Part shown: piece after piece, positions 43,481 to 57,200 of the stretch | Numbering within the stretch: position 1 is the first letter of the stretch | How the letters are laid out: every line of letters begins with the position of its first letter | DNA from: Macrocystis pyrifera | Lineage: Eukaryota > Sar > Phaeophyceae > Laminariales > Laminariaceae | Direction: 5' to 3' | Length of the DNA: 64,000 bases | Assembly (NCBI GenBank): GCA_031763025.1 | Contig: JASSKH010000009.1 | Location: 9,221,922 to 9,285,921 of the forward strand | Position numbers and translations under genes: made by a program | The notes under the pieces: generated by a model | What the model saw: the letters and a program-made list of their open reading frames with translations, nothing else | What the model was told of the DNA's origin: nothing | Databases searched by the model: none

Positions 43481-44288
43481 TGGCCCCAGCCATCCACGAC
43501 GCCGAATGATACTCACGTGCAATTCTGATGCAATAATGTAACGACCGTTTGGTTTTCATATTTATATATATATTATGCCCCAAAGGTCCTTACAATTCCG
43601 CCACGCTCTTCCCAAAGCCCCTCCCCCGTCTCTTCTCGCCAATCGACGTTCGGATTTGGGGGAGTAGGCACTCTCTCTTTACGACAATAACCGCACACAC
43701 GCTGCAATAACAGCAGCAACGACATAGCTAGTCCCCGTGATCGTAGGTGTTCCAACAGATGCATATGCTTGCTGTCGGGGTGTCGAGGTGGCTCTACCTC
43801 TGTTTTTTTATACGTTTCGGAGTTTTTTGTTCTCGCTCTCAACCGCTTGTCAAGTTTGCCATCGCCCTCTTCTTCCTCTACAGCAGCTGCTGCTGTGAGC
43901 TGTGTCTCCAGTCTTGGGGTTGTCTGGTGGCATCACACGAACGATTGGGCGGCGTGCTTGCTGTGCGGTCGTCAGATGTGCTTCCTCCATCGACAGATTT
44001 CTATCTGCCGTGAGGTGCTTCTGCTGCAGGCGCTATGCCGTGCTGCGATGGGCGGCGGAATTGACAAGCTAGGTTCATCAAGTCACCATCCAATCAGCGT
44101 ACGAATTTTGTCACAATTTGGTTGGTCTTGGTGTGTGTGATTGGCCTACGTCACGAATTTCAGGCCCCAACACTGCGAAATTTAAACATGCTTCTTTTCC
44201 CGTTTAAAACATGCTTCTTGATTATTCATGAACTCCCACTATACGAAACCAAGGTTCAAGGTGGAGTAGAGCAAGGTCTCATCTAACG
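43481..44288. other. Upstream region of the PPR-GTPase gene
   Basis: No coding exon seen. TTTATATATATATTAT at 43560-43575 is far from the ATG. Duplicated TTTAAACATGCTTCTT at about 44180 and 44204. No promoter could be placed with confidence. Confidence 0.35.
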
Positions 44289-44741
44289 ATGTGCTCTCTA
44301 CGCGGTGCTCTGATGTCCACATCGAGGCCCTGGCGGCCGGTGTACGCGTATGCCTGTTACTGCCTGCTCCCCCTCTCTTTAGCCCTGCGTCCGGTCGTCC
44401 GCACCGCCTTCAGCGGACCTCCTACGACTGCGACTCGATCGCGATCTGCACGATGCTTCACCAGCGGACGGCTGGGCTGGCATCATGGGTCATCGTCATC
44501 ATCGGCCTTGCGGTCAGCCGCAACGGGCTCCACGTCTGATTCTTCTCCGAGGAGGCTCCGGAGCCGACTGGAGTGCGCACCACTGGCTAGTGGATTCCTT
44601 GGCGACGCCTCCGCGTTGTTTGTGGACTGTGCCCGAGATTTCTCGAGCCAGAGAGCAGCCAGAAGAAGAGGGGCAGGCAGAGGAGGAGGAGCGCTGGCTA
44701 TGGGAAAAGGGCTAGACAGGAAGAAGGCCAAGAAATCGCAG
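44289..44741 (+). CDS. Exon 1: presequence and linker
   Basis: Starts [12 protein letters not shown]; the second Met, at codon 9, is an alternative. Codons about 18-33 are hydrophobic ([15 protein letters not shown]), followed by [10 protein letters not shown] hydrophobic signal peptide then a Phe near the cleavage site is the plastid-import pattern of algae with secondary red plastids. The rest is Ser/Arg/Ala-rich, ending [13 protein letters not shown] at a GT donor. The donor GTGCTG is weak, so this exon's link to exon 2 is less certain than the later ones. Confidence 0.55.
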
Positions 44742-45232
44742 GTGCTGCACATGCCGAGACACGGCTCAGGAGATACAGCAGTAGTAAGACTACAGCAGTA
44801 GTAGCATGCAGACATATCGTAACAGAGTTCGAGTATTTGTCGGGTCCAAGGTTTGAACTGCTGAAGCTACCACCGGTACTGCTGTAGCACGACTTGCGTT
44901 ACCTGCTGGTGGTGAGCTTTTTGGGCCCATCTGTTCGGGTCACCATGAGTGTTTCTGGCCCCAACCTGACTTTCCCAGCATCAGAGCGGCAGGGTTGTGG
45001 GGTATCTCAATCGCGACAGCAGCAGTCACTTGCTGTGGAGTCGAGGTCACCCCCGTGTTGGTGTCATTGTTGGTGTTGTGGTTGGTAGTGGAGGTAGTGG
45101 AGGTTGCTGGTGGTGTCGGTGCCGGTGGTGCTGGTGGTGTCCACGCATCGCCTCTCATATCTCTACCGTACCGTGTGACCACGAGCACCACCCGGTCGAG
45201 ATGCAACGTCAATGGAGCATCTGCGACAACGA

Positions 45233-45264
<32 letters not shown>

Positions 45265-48200
45265 GCCGCTGTAGAGTGGCAGAGCCCGTCCGAATGCCGT
45301 TCGTTGCATTTGAATCGCAGCAGCTCCCACCAGCACCACCACCAGGACCTACATTACCAAGTAGACAAAACTAAACAACCATCGCTTTGCTGGCAGACTC
45401 GCACCAACAAGGCTACGACATCTTCACCTACACATGACCTACGTACGCCCCAGGTATGCAGAACATGATACATCCAAGAGCAAATAAACATCACAGCTCT
45501 CCATTTGCGAGTTCATTGCAGCAAGACGGTATCCCAAAACAGACAGTACCCGTCCTGCTCCGTGACCTCATTGTCGTGCGTACCCCGTCCCGCGTTGTCC
45601 TTCTCCCCCCTGATGCCCCTCAATTGTCTTGGCGGGGGGGGGCTTGCTTCATGTTCGTGCATTCATTCACTCGCAGGCTCGCGCGGGGGAGGGCAAGGGC
45701 GCGGCGTCTTCCCCTGCCACCGCCGCTTCCTTGAGCGCCGCGGGGGCGCCTGGGCAGCATATCTCTGTCCAGGATATCGCGAGCAAGGAGGGTTTCTTGG
45801 AGGCGTTCGAGCAGTACCGCAAGGCGAAGGCACCGAGGAAGGTCTTCCAGGTAGCTATGATATTGATGCAACGAGTGGCCAGCCCCGGTGTAGGCTTCCG
45901 TGTCACATCATGCGAAATACGAGAGTTTTGCAACAGTAGTACTGCAGACAGAGTAAAAGTACGGCGCAAAGGGATCGACTACCGACTTCCTGGTACGGTG
46001 TACTTGTATTGTAGAACGAAACGGGTGTGATACGACCGAAGAAGAGCTACTGTTGCGGGGGATCATAGTAAATAGGACCTACAGTACACACTAAAACCTA
46101 TATATTTTACCTATATTTACTGACAATATTCGGTCCAATTTAGTATAGTCCCCCGTAGTACCTGGTATATATGTACCTGGTCCCAGTACTGGCTGGTATG
46201 TATACCAGGTATACCAGTACCGGTACATGTTTTGATCGGGGCCCGGTAAACGTTAAAAGGAAACGGTAAGTGGTAAACGGAAACGGTAAACGGTGAACAA
46301 AAGACAAGGGTACGTATATAGCTCTCGCTTCGTGCGAAGGAAGTCGAATTTAGTGCGCTGGTGGAAAACAGTAAACAAAAACAAGTTTCGTATGTATACC
46401 TGGTATGTATTGATAGCAGTAGTGGTCCTTCTGTACCTGGTATATATATGGGGCCGGTTGAGCCGCTGCTGTGGTGCTGGCTGCCCGCTATAGTGCGTGT
46501 GTAAATCGCTTGGCGCGGATGGGATTAATCAATGTGGTAAGAGTGTGCGGAGTATATAGTGCCGGTTTGCTTCCATGGTGCCGGTATTGGTGGCTGGCGC
46601 ATATACACCGGCACTGTAAAGAGGGAGACTGTTGCTACGTATCGTATGCCGGTATCATATGCAATGTTGTTTCCGAGACATTCGATCGGACAGCGTCGCA
46701 GATCTCCCGCCGGCCTGACGTTTTCTACCGCACAAGATAGGATCTGGGGCTTCAGTCGTCTAGCTGAATGAAAAAAAGTCCCCTCGATTTTTTTGGCAGC
46801 CCTGCGAAAGCAGCAACTCGGACAGATCACCGGTTCCCACTTGATGATCTAGATCTCTCAGGGCAGAAAGATATTTCGGGGGACCTAGAGTAAATAGGAC
46901 CAAATATTGTTAGTAAAAATAGGTAAATATATAGGTTTGTTTGTGTGTACCGTATGTCCTATTTACTATGGTCCCCCGTAATAGATAGATCCCTGATTTG
47001 TATGATCTATTTTTGCGGGGTGGAACCCGTGTAATCTACAGTACATGGTCTAGCGCACGTTCCCCCCGTGTTGGATATGTACCACGTAAGCACAGATTAT
47101 GTGCAACCTCTCATAACGGCAAGTGAGGGACTAGATCATGTTATATACTGTAGATAGATAGATCATGATCTGTCCAAGGTGCGCGGAAGTACTGTAGCAA
47201 CTCGCTTCTGGAAGTCGAGGCCACTGACCGTCACCCCTGACCCCACCCACCCACCCACCCTCCCACCCACCCCCGGACCTACCCCCCCGGACCTACATCG
47301 TGTACCACCGCCGTTGTCGCGCACCACCGCCGTATCACATAATGCGTGTTCTGCGGCGTGCAAGCAGGCGTTCGAGACCGCGAAGAAGAAAAATACGGAG
47401 GGGTTGACCGATTTGGCGTCGGCGGCAGTGAAGGCAGAGCTGAAGCTCAGCAGAGAAGATCTCGCCAGGGGCATAATCGACTCTCTTGGGTGAGCTCCAC
47501 ATTGCCACTAGTGCTGTGTATTGAATCAATGATGCTACGGTAAGTGTATTATTAAAGGGATCAGTGTATATTTATGCTATTTTTGCTGAAATAAATTATG
47601 CCAGTACCTGGTGTGGCGGTTATGGGGTGAAATTATGTCATTTTTAGGTCTTGATTTTTTATGAGTTACCAGGTATTTAATTGTGTTTAGTCGACGGAGT
47701 GGGTATGCGTTGAACTTAACTATTTTTCGAGGTCTTGTGAATTTTTTACGAAATTCCGGGTATTTGATTGTTTTCTGCCGATGAAGGTACATTCTTCAGA
47801 ACAAGCCTAGAATACATGAACCAACACACCTCACTAATCTCTTACAACCAACCACGGACTATTCTCGGGAGTGTTCCCTGTTTCTAATGATTTCCTTCAT
47901 GAATGAAGGTAAGAAAAATGAGACACGATAGGTCACTGCTGTAGGAGACCGCGGTTTTGGCCCTTTGACTGGCCGCCTCTGCACTAAAACTACTGTAGTA
48001 TATTAAAGCCAAAGGAGACCTTGAGGTGCCACCAAAAAAAGGTGTCCTAACATATATGCCCGCCCCCTACACTAAAACTAGTATATTAATGCCAAGGGAG
48101 GCCTTGACGCGCCACAAACAGCCCGGTCTCTTTATCATATGTGCCCGCCCCCTACACTAAAACTGGTATATTAGAGCCAAAGGAGGCTCTGACGCGCCCT

Positions 48201-51200
48201 AAAAGACCGGTCTCGTACGTAACATATTCATTTTGCCCGTCACCTGCACTAAAGCTGGGTACGAGTATTGAAGCCGAATGAGGCCCTAACGCGTCCAGAA
48301 GGACCGGTCTCCTATCATATTTGCCCGCCCCCTGCACTAAACCTAGTATAATATGTCCCCATACACTAAAACAAGTATAATATGTCCCCCTACACTAAAA
48401 ATATTGTATAATATGTCCCCTTGGGGACTTCAGAGGGGGGAAAAATTGTCCATAAAGAGTGACGATTACAGCGACGGCCAGCCATTGCGTGATTTGGAGG
48501 ATGACACCGATTGAGACTGGTGGGTGTCCGAGTTACGATGCGAAGGATTCGAACCGAACCGAACCGAACCGAAACCACGGGCGCAACGCTATCCTATAGA
48601 TTACCCGTGCTTCTGAGCCCCATTCTCGATGTGCTCTTATCATCAATAGACGGTTTGATAACACAAAAAAAAAAAACTCGTCGTTTTTTTTGTCGCTGTC
48701 TCGGGGTTTCCAAAAGCGCTGCTTAACCCCATTTAGGACTACTGCGGTCCCGTTTGGAGGACAAATTACTTGGAATTTGACTGGTTTGTCCCCAGCCCTT
48801 AAGGACTGCGGTACTACTAATAGAAGGGTTAAGCAGGCCTTGCCCTTAAGGACTGCAGTAGTCCCGTTTTCGGGACAAACTAGTTAGAATTTGACTGGTT
48901 TGTCCCCAAACAGGACTACTGCAGTTTGCCCTCAAAGGTTTTAGCCCTTTACGACTGCACCACTGTTCCCATTTTGGACACAATCTACTTGGAATTAATG
49001 CAGACGGAATTATGTGTTTTGAGAGCAGTGCGGTAGTCAAAAGGGAAGGTCATTGGCATCTCAGCGCATAAACCAAACCCTAAAATTCGTTTCCTCTGTT
49101 TTAAAGGGTGGAGCAGTGGGATGCCTGGCTGGCCGAAGACCTGGAGGGGGCGCAGACGGTGATCCGGTGCGCGTGCGCCGCGAGCGAGCCCGCCCTCGCG
49201 GAGGAGCTGATCGTCAAAGCGGGATTTTCGTGCGGTGTCGTGGACGAGCTCACGGGGGTGAGAGAGCTCGTGAGAGGACATACCTACATGATCGAGTCCC
49301 GACGACAGACACATCCATGTGTATATACATATGCCCCTCCCTTGAATATAGTTATATACCGCGTTGAACATAGTATAGTTTTTGGAGTAGGGGCATATAT
49401 GTCGTAGGGGATGAGTGTAGCGCGCTCTCAAGGTTTTTTTGCCGAGTTAAGGGCTTTTGCCGCTGCCCAACCCATTAAGGACCGCAGTCCCGTTTTGGAA
49501 CAAAAAAAAAAAACACGGGTTAACCCTCTTGCTGCTGCAAAAATGACTCTAGTCATCTCCAAACAATGTGGGTGCGGTTTTGAAGGGGTTAACGTTTCGG
49601 CGGTAGAAGTGCCGGGTTTTCGGTTTTTCATGTCCCCTTCCGGTACGATGGTATGGTATTACACCGTCTACCCTTTTTTTTACTGCGTTGCAATGTCCAG
49701 CAGCAGTACCTCTACTGCCCTGTCGTAGTTTTGCGACCACAGAGAGAGCTTGTATCTTCTCTAGGACGAAGAATCGGCACGGACACTGGGTGTGCTGGAT
49801 GTCGGCGGGAAAAAAAAAAAAAAACAAAGAAACAGTTTACTGTGCGTGTGAACACACACAGGTATTCGGTACCGTTGTCCCACGTACAGGCTTTTCTTGC
49901 AGCACGGGGGGGAGTAAGTGACGGGTAATGTCCCCCGTCCTCGGCAACAACGACACCGCCGATGACGCACGCGTCTCCCACCGAATGAGAATGCCAGGGT
50001 TCAGCGTTATAACCCTCTCCGGGTTGTAGTGTTCGGGTAATAGAGAGAAAAAAAAAAACTGACGATACAAATTGACGACTACAGCAACCATTGTAGCCGC
50101 TGCGTCGTTGGGGGATGATTCAGATTGATGTCCGAGTGACACCGCTAGGAGTCGTACGGCGCGGGCGCAACGTGACCCTCTATGTACCCGTACTGTGCTG
50201 CTGGGCGCTCACGCTGCTGCTCGTAGATGGTTGATAACAACACCAAGAGTTACCAACCGTTGTTTTGGTCGCTACCCCGGAGCCCCAAAAGGTGGTACAA
50301 CACCAAACACGCCTCTTTTTTTTTGTGCTGTGCAGTCGCCGCCGGGCGCTTCCCTGATGAACGGTTGCTGCGTCAGTTTTTGCTTTTTGTATTTAACACT
50401 ATTTATAGCACGTCAAAGGCATTGATTTGATTTTACGACGTACCGGGTACAATGTGTTGATCTGGTCGCGCTCTCCTCCGCCTTACGGGCGCTTGATACA
50501 ACCATTGTTCTTGACTTTTCAAGACCGTGTGAATATTCATTTTAATATCCGAACCGGCCTGCATATTTTTTGCTGCGGTTAGAGTGGTTACATACGAAGC
50601 ATGTCATTACTGTTGAGCCAATTTTTCCCCGCTTGTCTGACCATTTTTCATCGCCGCTGCACTGCTCAGCTGTACGTCCCGTCCGCCGTTTTTTTGATCG
50701 AGCAGGACTTTGCCGCGGCCGCTACGTCAGTATACCCCAACCTCATCACGGCCTACTCGCGGAAGGGCAGGCGCGTCGACACCTTGCGCTTGATGGAGGA
50801 GGTGGCGAACGCGCGGGTAAGCAGGACGTACAGACACACGTGGCCCTCCCCTCCCCTCCCCCTCCCCTCCCCTCCCCTCCCCTCCCCTCTCCTCCTCTCC
50901 TCTCCGCCCGTACCCGTCTATGGCTAAAACAACCAGGTTTAGTACCCAGGTATATACACTGTTGATATACTGTATTACGGGGGTCCATAGTTAATAGGAC
51001 CTATGGTTTACATAAAAACCTATATATTTACCTATTTTTACTAACAATATTTGGTCCTATTTACTATGGTTCCCCGTAATAGTACGTTATGTATTGTCTA
51101 CTAAAGACACCCTTGCAATGGTGATCGCCGCGTCGAACTGCTCACTCTTTTGCCCGAATGGCCTCTACCGCTCGCAGATACCGATAAAGACCGCCGCTGC

Positions 51201-54200
51201 CAACCGCTTGCTTCAGGGTTTCCACAAGAGGCGAGACCTCGAGGCGGTGTTCAAGGTGGGACACGGGGCGAGAATGAGAACTGGCATGATGCTCTTCCAT
51301 GTGTTTCGAAGTGCAGGCGTTGCATGTTTACGGTTTCGTCCCCGGGAAATTTGCTTCACTTCACTCGTGTTACCCCCCCCCGCCCACCCTCCCCGTAGTC
51401 TACTGCTCTGTGGAAATAATAAACAGTTCCTTCTGTGAATGCCCAACGTTGGGTTCTGTGGCGCCTAATTGCAAGCGCAAGGATAAATAACTCTCGATTC
51501 CGCCTGGGCTTGCTATCTTTACTGATGGCGACTTTTCACAAGTAAGCTCGCCCGACGTATGACGCAGCTGTGCAAAAATTGAGTTTCGACTACTCAATGG
51601 GCCGTACTCGCAGCTGGCGTATTTTTCAACTGCTGTGTTTCACACCTGGGACAGATCATGATACCAGAGTAAATAGGACCTACGGTGCACACAAAAAAAA
51701 GTTTATTTACCTATTTTTACCAACACTATTTGGTCCTATTTACTATGGTCCCCCGTAGAATATTAATGCAGTAGATCATTTTAAGTTCCTCGTTTGCCGC
51801 TGTGAGGAGAGGTTGTTCAAACAGATCCAGCTCGGGAGAATACATGTGCTTTCGAGAGGATGCAGAATATATAGGTCCAACCCGGCAACTTGAGCATACG
51901 GTACATCCTACCAACATACAGTAGATCCTACAAACATCGGGAATATATGAAGAGGTCCGCCCTGAAAGGTCTGCTGCAGATCGTCTCAGGCGTGGAAATC
52001 GATGAATCTAGTTGTCTCAGGCGTGAACTGAACTGTTTCTTCATCCTAGCTGAGAATTGTCGAGGTACGAGAAAAAATGTGTGTTTGTACGCACGGGAGA
52101 AGTTGACCAATCAGATCAACACGGGTTTTGTTTGTTTGTACCCGGATACCTATCTAGTCTATGAGTGCACCCGGGACCAGTTCTGCTGTAGCAGTTGACT
52201 CGCGATCGAGACGACGCAGCGACTCCGGGTCTTCAAGACGGGAGTAAGGTGCGGTAAAGACTGGTTTTGGCTTGCTTGGGACTGGTAGGAGCTGCTGTCC
52301 TTCTTCGCTGCTCGGCTTCTCGCTGGCGTTGGCCTTTCGGGATTACGTACTGCTGCCGTTGGTTGCGATGGTTGATGTCCCGCAAGTTCGGCATTCGCTA
52401 CGTACAGGGCTGTGACTATTATATTATTAAGGCGTGCCTTGGCTCGACTTGTCGACTAGGTATTGGTTGGATGGCAAACGCAAGCCAACTAACCCCGACT
52501 TTTAACACTCTAGACGGAAATATAAGGATCTCGTAGACGTTAACATGGAGACGAATCGGCCCTTATATTTCCGTCAAGAATAGTATACACAGTGGTTTCG
52601 TCAATAGAATACTCGCTTTCGAGCCTCAAAACACGCTCAAGTCAGATACTGTTTGTCGATTATGCTCGGTAACACGACACTTAGATAGAGGAGTTCCATG
52701 CTGGATAGGGATTCTGGTGGTGGGATTTTATTAGGAGGTCAGGATAATGTGCGAGCCTACCGATGACACTCGTTGTAGCTCCTTGGGAATAATACAAGAG
52801 AGAGAGTTCCGTGCTACTATCTTGAGTCACCAACCGCGCGTTCCCGTGCCAGCTTCGTCTATACCTATAGAGATCGATCAAACACACTATTACGGGGGCG
52901 CATAGTAAATAGGACCTACGGTACACACAAAAACCTGTATATTTACCTATTTTTAGTAACAAGATTTGGTCCTATTTACTATGGCCCCCCCCGTAACAGG
53001 GAATGCCGGGGATCTTCTATTGTTGAGCGCAGCCACGGCCATCCTAGAGGGGGAGTCAGTTCTGCGTCTTCAGCTCATGCCAGGTTACGAGGACGCTGGC
53101 ACGGATAACGAAAACGGGGAGCACGTTTTAGAAGATATAAAACTGCCCAAGCTACAGGTAGCGACCCAGAAACGTTAGAGAGAGATCGGGCTCACATGGG
53201 GCGAGTTCGATCTCTCCCTGAAGCGCCTGGGTCGCTATCTGTATAGCTCGAGCAGTTTTTCTCTCTTCTAAAATGTAGTCCGCGCTTTCGTGCTCCGTGC
53301 CAGCATCCTCGTGACCCGACTTGAGCCGGAGACGCAGAACCCTCCCCTCTGGGATCCCCTCCAGGATGGCCGTGGCCGTGGCCGCGCTGACGATCAACAG
53401 ATACGCAAAAGACGCAGAAATTCCGCAAAAAATAGCCGAACGCAACTATCTACAATGCCTAAATATAAACATAGAGCCAACTATATTAAATATTCAGTCG
53501 GCTACTTGCGCTAAAATAGTCAGCCAACTCAGAGCCCTGCTTGTAACATTTCCCGGAAACGAAACGCTGTCTCATTTACGAAACCCTCTCTTTGCGAGAG
53601 CAGGTATACGGAGAGAGCGACCTCAGCAATGAGGGAGTGCAGGTAGTTGTCATCATCAGCTGTCTATTCCGGGAGCAACATACCGTCGTATTGCTCGGAA
53701 CCAAACGTGGTACGCGGTGGATTAAATAGGGGGGGGGGGGGGGGGGGGGGAGCATGGTATTTGGGCCCATCGTGGGTCCTGATTTAGTTGTGAAGGCGCA
53801 GGCAGCAAGCAGTACGTACGTACGAGTAGAAAAAAAGAAGAAGGAAGGTACATAGACCCCCAAAAATCGCGTCTGCGATCGATCTGCATTCGGGGTGTGG
53901 CTTTTTTGCCGTTAAATAACTTCAAAATGCAACACTCTCGGTGTATACACGGCCGCGTGAGTGCCCGGGGGGTCGGATCATCAACTGGACGTACATCGTA
54001 AGGATCGTTTAGCCTCCGTATTACTGGCTGAACGCGCCTTATACTTCCGGCCAGAGTGGTACCTGGAAACCCTGGCATGTTTTTTTTTTTTTGGCGGTTT
54101 CGCGCCCCCCAATATTGCAGAATCTTATATATGTATGTATGTATTTATGTATGTATGTATGTATGTATGTATGTATGTATGTATACGCGTATGTTGTGTG

Positions 54201-57200
54201 AGCACCGCCGTTCTGCGACGGGGACTGCGGGTAGCGTTGCCACCAAGCCTCCTATCGATGCAGACATCCTACTCGCTTCTGCCGACGACATCCCGAACCC
54301 CACGGCCCCCGTTGACAAGCCGGCTTGCGCGCACGTTGGTGGGGTGGCAGCGCAAGCCGCTCCCCGCCATGCACCCCTCCTCGAAGAACGACGACGATTC
54401 CTCCGCCGTTCGAGGAGCCCCAAGGAGATTTTCGGGCTTTCACGTCGGCGGTGGTTGTGTTCCTTTCGGCAGTGGCTGTAGGCCGATGTTTTTGCTTCTT
54501 AAATGTGTATATATATATATATATATATAACGCTTGCCGCGACGACCAGCGAATATTTCCGTTGGCACCGACCGCTGCTGTTGCGTGAAAGATCGTCACG
54601 ACGGCGTATGATACAGATGTGAGGCATCGCGCTCGTCATCTGCTCTACAATGCCGAACGTATGATCGCGGTATGTATGTATGCATCATATGCCCATTCAA
54701 CCTACTACCTGGTATGTAGCAAGCAATCCACAATACTATCAATAGCTACGTAGATAGATAGAATGTAGTCAGGGGGGCGGGAACGCTACATTTTTACCGC
54801 AGTAAGAGGGAGTGCAAAATCATGTTGCTGCACGTCCGTCGCACGACTCGTTGCGTTATTATCAGAGACTGGTATAATATATTTGTACCGCAAAAAAGAT
54901 GGAGTGCAGAATAATGTTGCTGCGCGTGTGTCGCACGACTCGTTGCGTTGGCGGCTTTTGGTGAAGCCCGACAGCCCGGGCAGGCTGCTTTTTGGTCTGG
55001 CAGCCGATGCCGTAATCGTCATTTTGGTTTTCGTCCTTATTTTTCTTTATTTTTTCTCTCTGAAACCTCAGTGTACGGGTATCATGAGGGCTGGATACTG
55101 GCTCGCTCAGTCAGTAGCGATTATACTGTTGTCAAAATCAATCAGTATTCTGGATTGCAGCAGTACACTGTGTAGCCTCTCCAATATCTCCCGAAACGTA
55201 GTTAGTGGGTTTCCGTACTATAATTCGGCGTGTTTCTCGGGCGTACGCTGGATGGCAACTACCTGGTTCTGGTTAATTACAGGCCAGGTTAATCAGTAAA
55301 TTACTATTGCGAGTACCTATTGCTGTGCCGGTGCCCAGCCCTAGGTATCATAAGGTTTCGTTCACTGTGTCGACAAGTTGAGTATCAACCACCCGATCAG
55401 TCGAACTCAACAGCTGGCGCACATAAATTTGCGTAAGTTTTATAAAAAATTGTTGCCTGGTGGGTACGCACGTACGTATGAACGATGGCCAATTTTCTCA
55501 CGCACAGACGGTTTGCGACCTCCATTGCTTCCTTCGTGCGCGCCAGCCAGCCAGTAGAGTGCCGCTAACGTTGTACGTACCAGAAATGACCGCGCGTTTT
55601 TCTCACCACTATCGATCGTACCACTCTTGTCTCCAAAAACATACAGGGACTGCAGTTGTATATTAATATTATATCCAAACGTTCCTTATATTTTAGGAGA
55701 AAGTGGAAATCGTACCTGGTACGATTTTTTTTTTCTATCCTCCAGATCCGTCAGGCGGATGACAATATTAATAGTACGTAGCACTATTACAGGGGTCCAT
55801 AGTAAATAGGACCTACGGTACACACAAAAACCGATATATTTCCCTATTTTTACTATTAATAACAATATTTGGTCCTATTTACTATGTTCCCGCGTAAGTA
55901 GGAAATATCATTATGTACGGGGGACCATACTAAATAGGACCTACGGCACACACACAAAAAAAACCTATACATTTACCTATTGTTATTGACAATATTTGGT
56001 CCTATTTACTACGGTCCCCCGTAATAGTAGTATGTCTGGACGAAAATGTAAAGACCATACCGTTGGTTGCTGTTGTTCTCACGCTAAATTAACCCTTTCA
56101 GGACTGCAATTCCCGTGATTGAGACAAGTTACTTGGAGTTTGACTGCTTCGTCCCCGAAACGGAACTGCGTTCCTAAAAAGATTGACTCATCGCCAAAAA
56201 TAAAAAATCTATTAATAGTCGGTGGTCACGGGATGGCACCAGCACAGGACAGGCTCTCCGAAAAAAAAAAGTCTGGAGGGGAAGAATGCCTCAGGAAAAA
56301 AAATAAACAAAAAAAAAAGAGTGAAAATACAAAGCAGTAGAATACGATTCGACATCGTAAACTGCGGCACTTCGTACACCTACGAATGTCACTCGGCGTA
56401 TAGATACATCTCAACTACCTGACGGTCCTTATATTTCCGTCCGAAGTATATATATATATATATATAATGTAGGTTCAGACCGCAGTCTTGTTGTGCGGAC
56501 GAAACACTTGGAATTAGAGTCAGATTCAGGTACACGTACACTGCACTACTATTTACGGGGGACCACAGTAAATAGGACTTACGGTACACACACTTCCTTC
56601 CTTCCTTCCTTCTATTCTATTCTACATCATCTGTGTTGTATATATGTCAAAGTTGTACGTACAGCCCGGTTGTTGGGGTAGAGCGCAACGTTGCTGCCGC
56701 GGCATGGAGGGGTGGTACAGACGGCAGAGGTCTGTATCATGGCAAGTTTTTGACAAAGCATTGCCAAAGGGAGGGGGCTTCTCAACTGAGGGACTATGCA
56801 CCCTTTTTTTCCCCCTCCTTTCCGTTTATTTTCCTCGCCCTACTCTCCCGCTCCCTCCCACTATTACAGGGGACCATAGTAAATGCGACCTGCGATACAC
56901 ACTAAAACCTATATATTTCCCTATTTTTGCCAACAGTATTTGGTCCTATTTACTATGGTCCACCGTAATAGTATAGCTAAAATCCGGGATCGAATAGCGG
57001 GCGCTCCTGCCCCCACCTCCCCAGTATGGCTCGTGCCTTGATTTTTATCCAATTTCGCTTGTTTTTTTTACAAATATTTTTCGATATACTTATAAAGACC
57101 TCCCGATAGGCCATATTAAGATTATGCTCGTCGCGTTAATGAAGCGTACGGTGTACCACTTTTGTCCCGAAATATAGAGATCATTTTTACACTAACATTC

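Noticed and set aside
44995-45468. Ala/Gly-rich frame as an extra exon of the GTPase gene
   Set aside because: A run of (GCT)n and GGTGGT repeats makes it; exon 1 joins exon 2 in phase without it.
47965-48420. CRISPR array
   Set aside because: The 84-91 base units are repeated over their full length, with no unique spacers of constant size; the setting is a eukaryotic intron.
53961-54599. Frames around the GTAT microsatellite
   Set aside because: Tyr/Val/Met/Cys repeats come from (GTAT)n; the remaining part has no phase-compatible splice sites with neighbouring exons.
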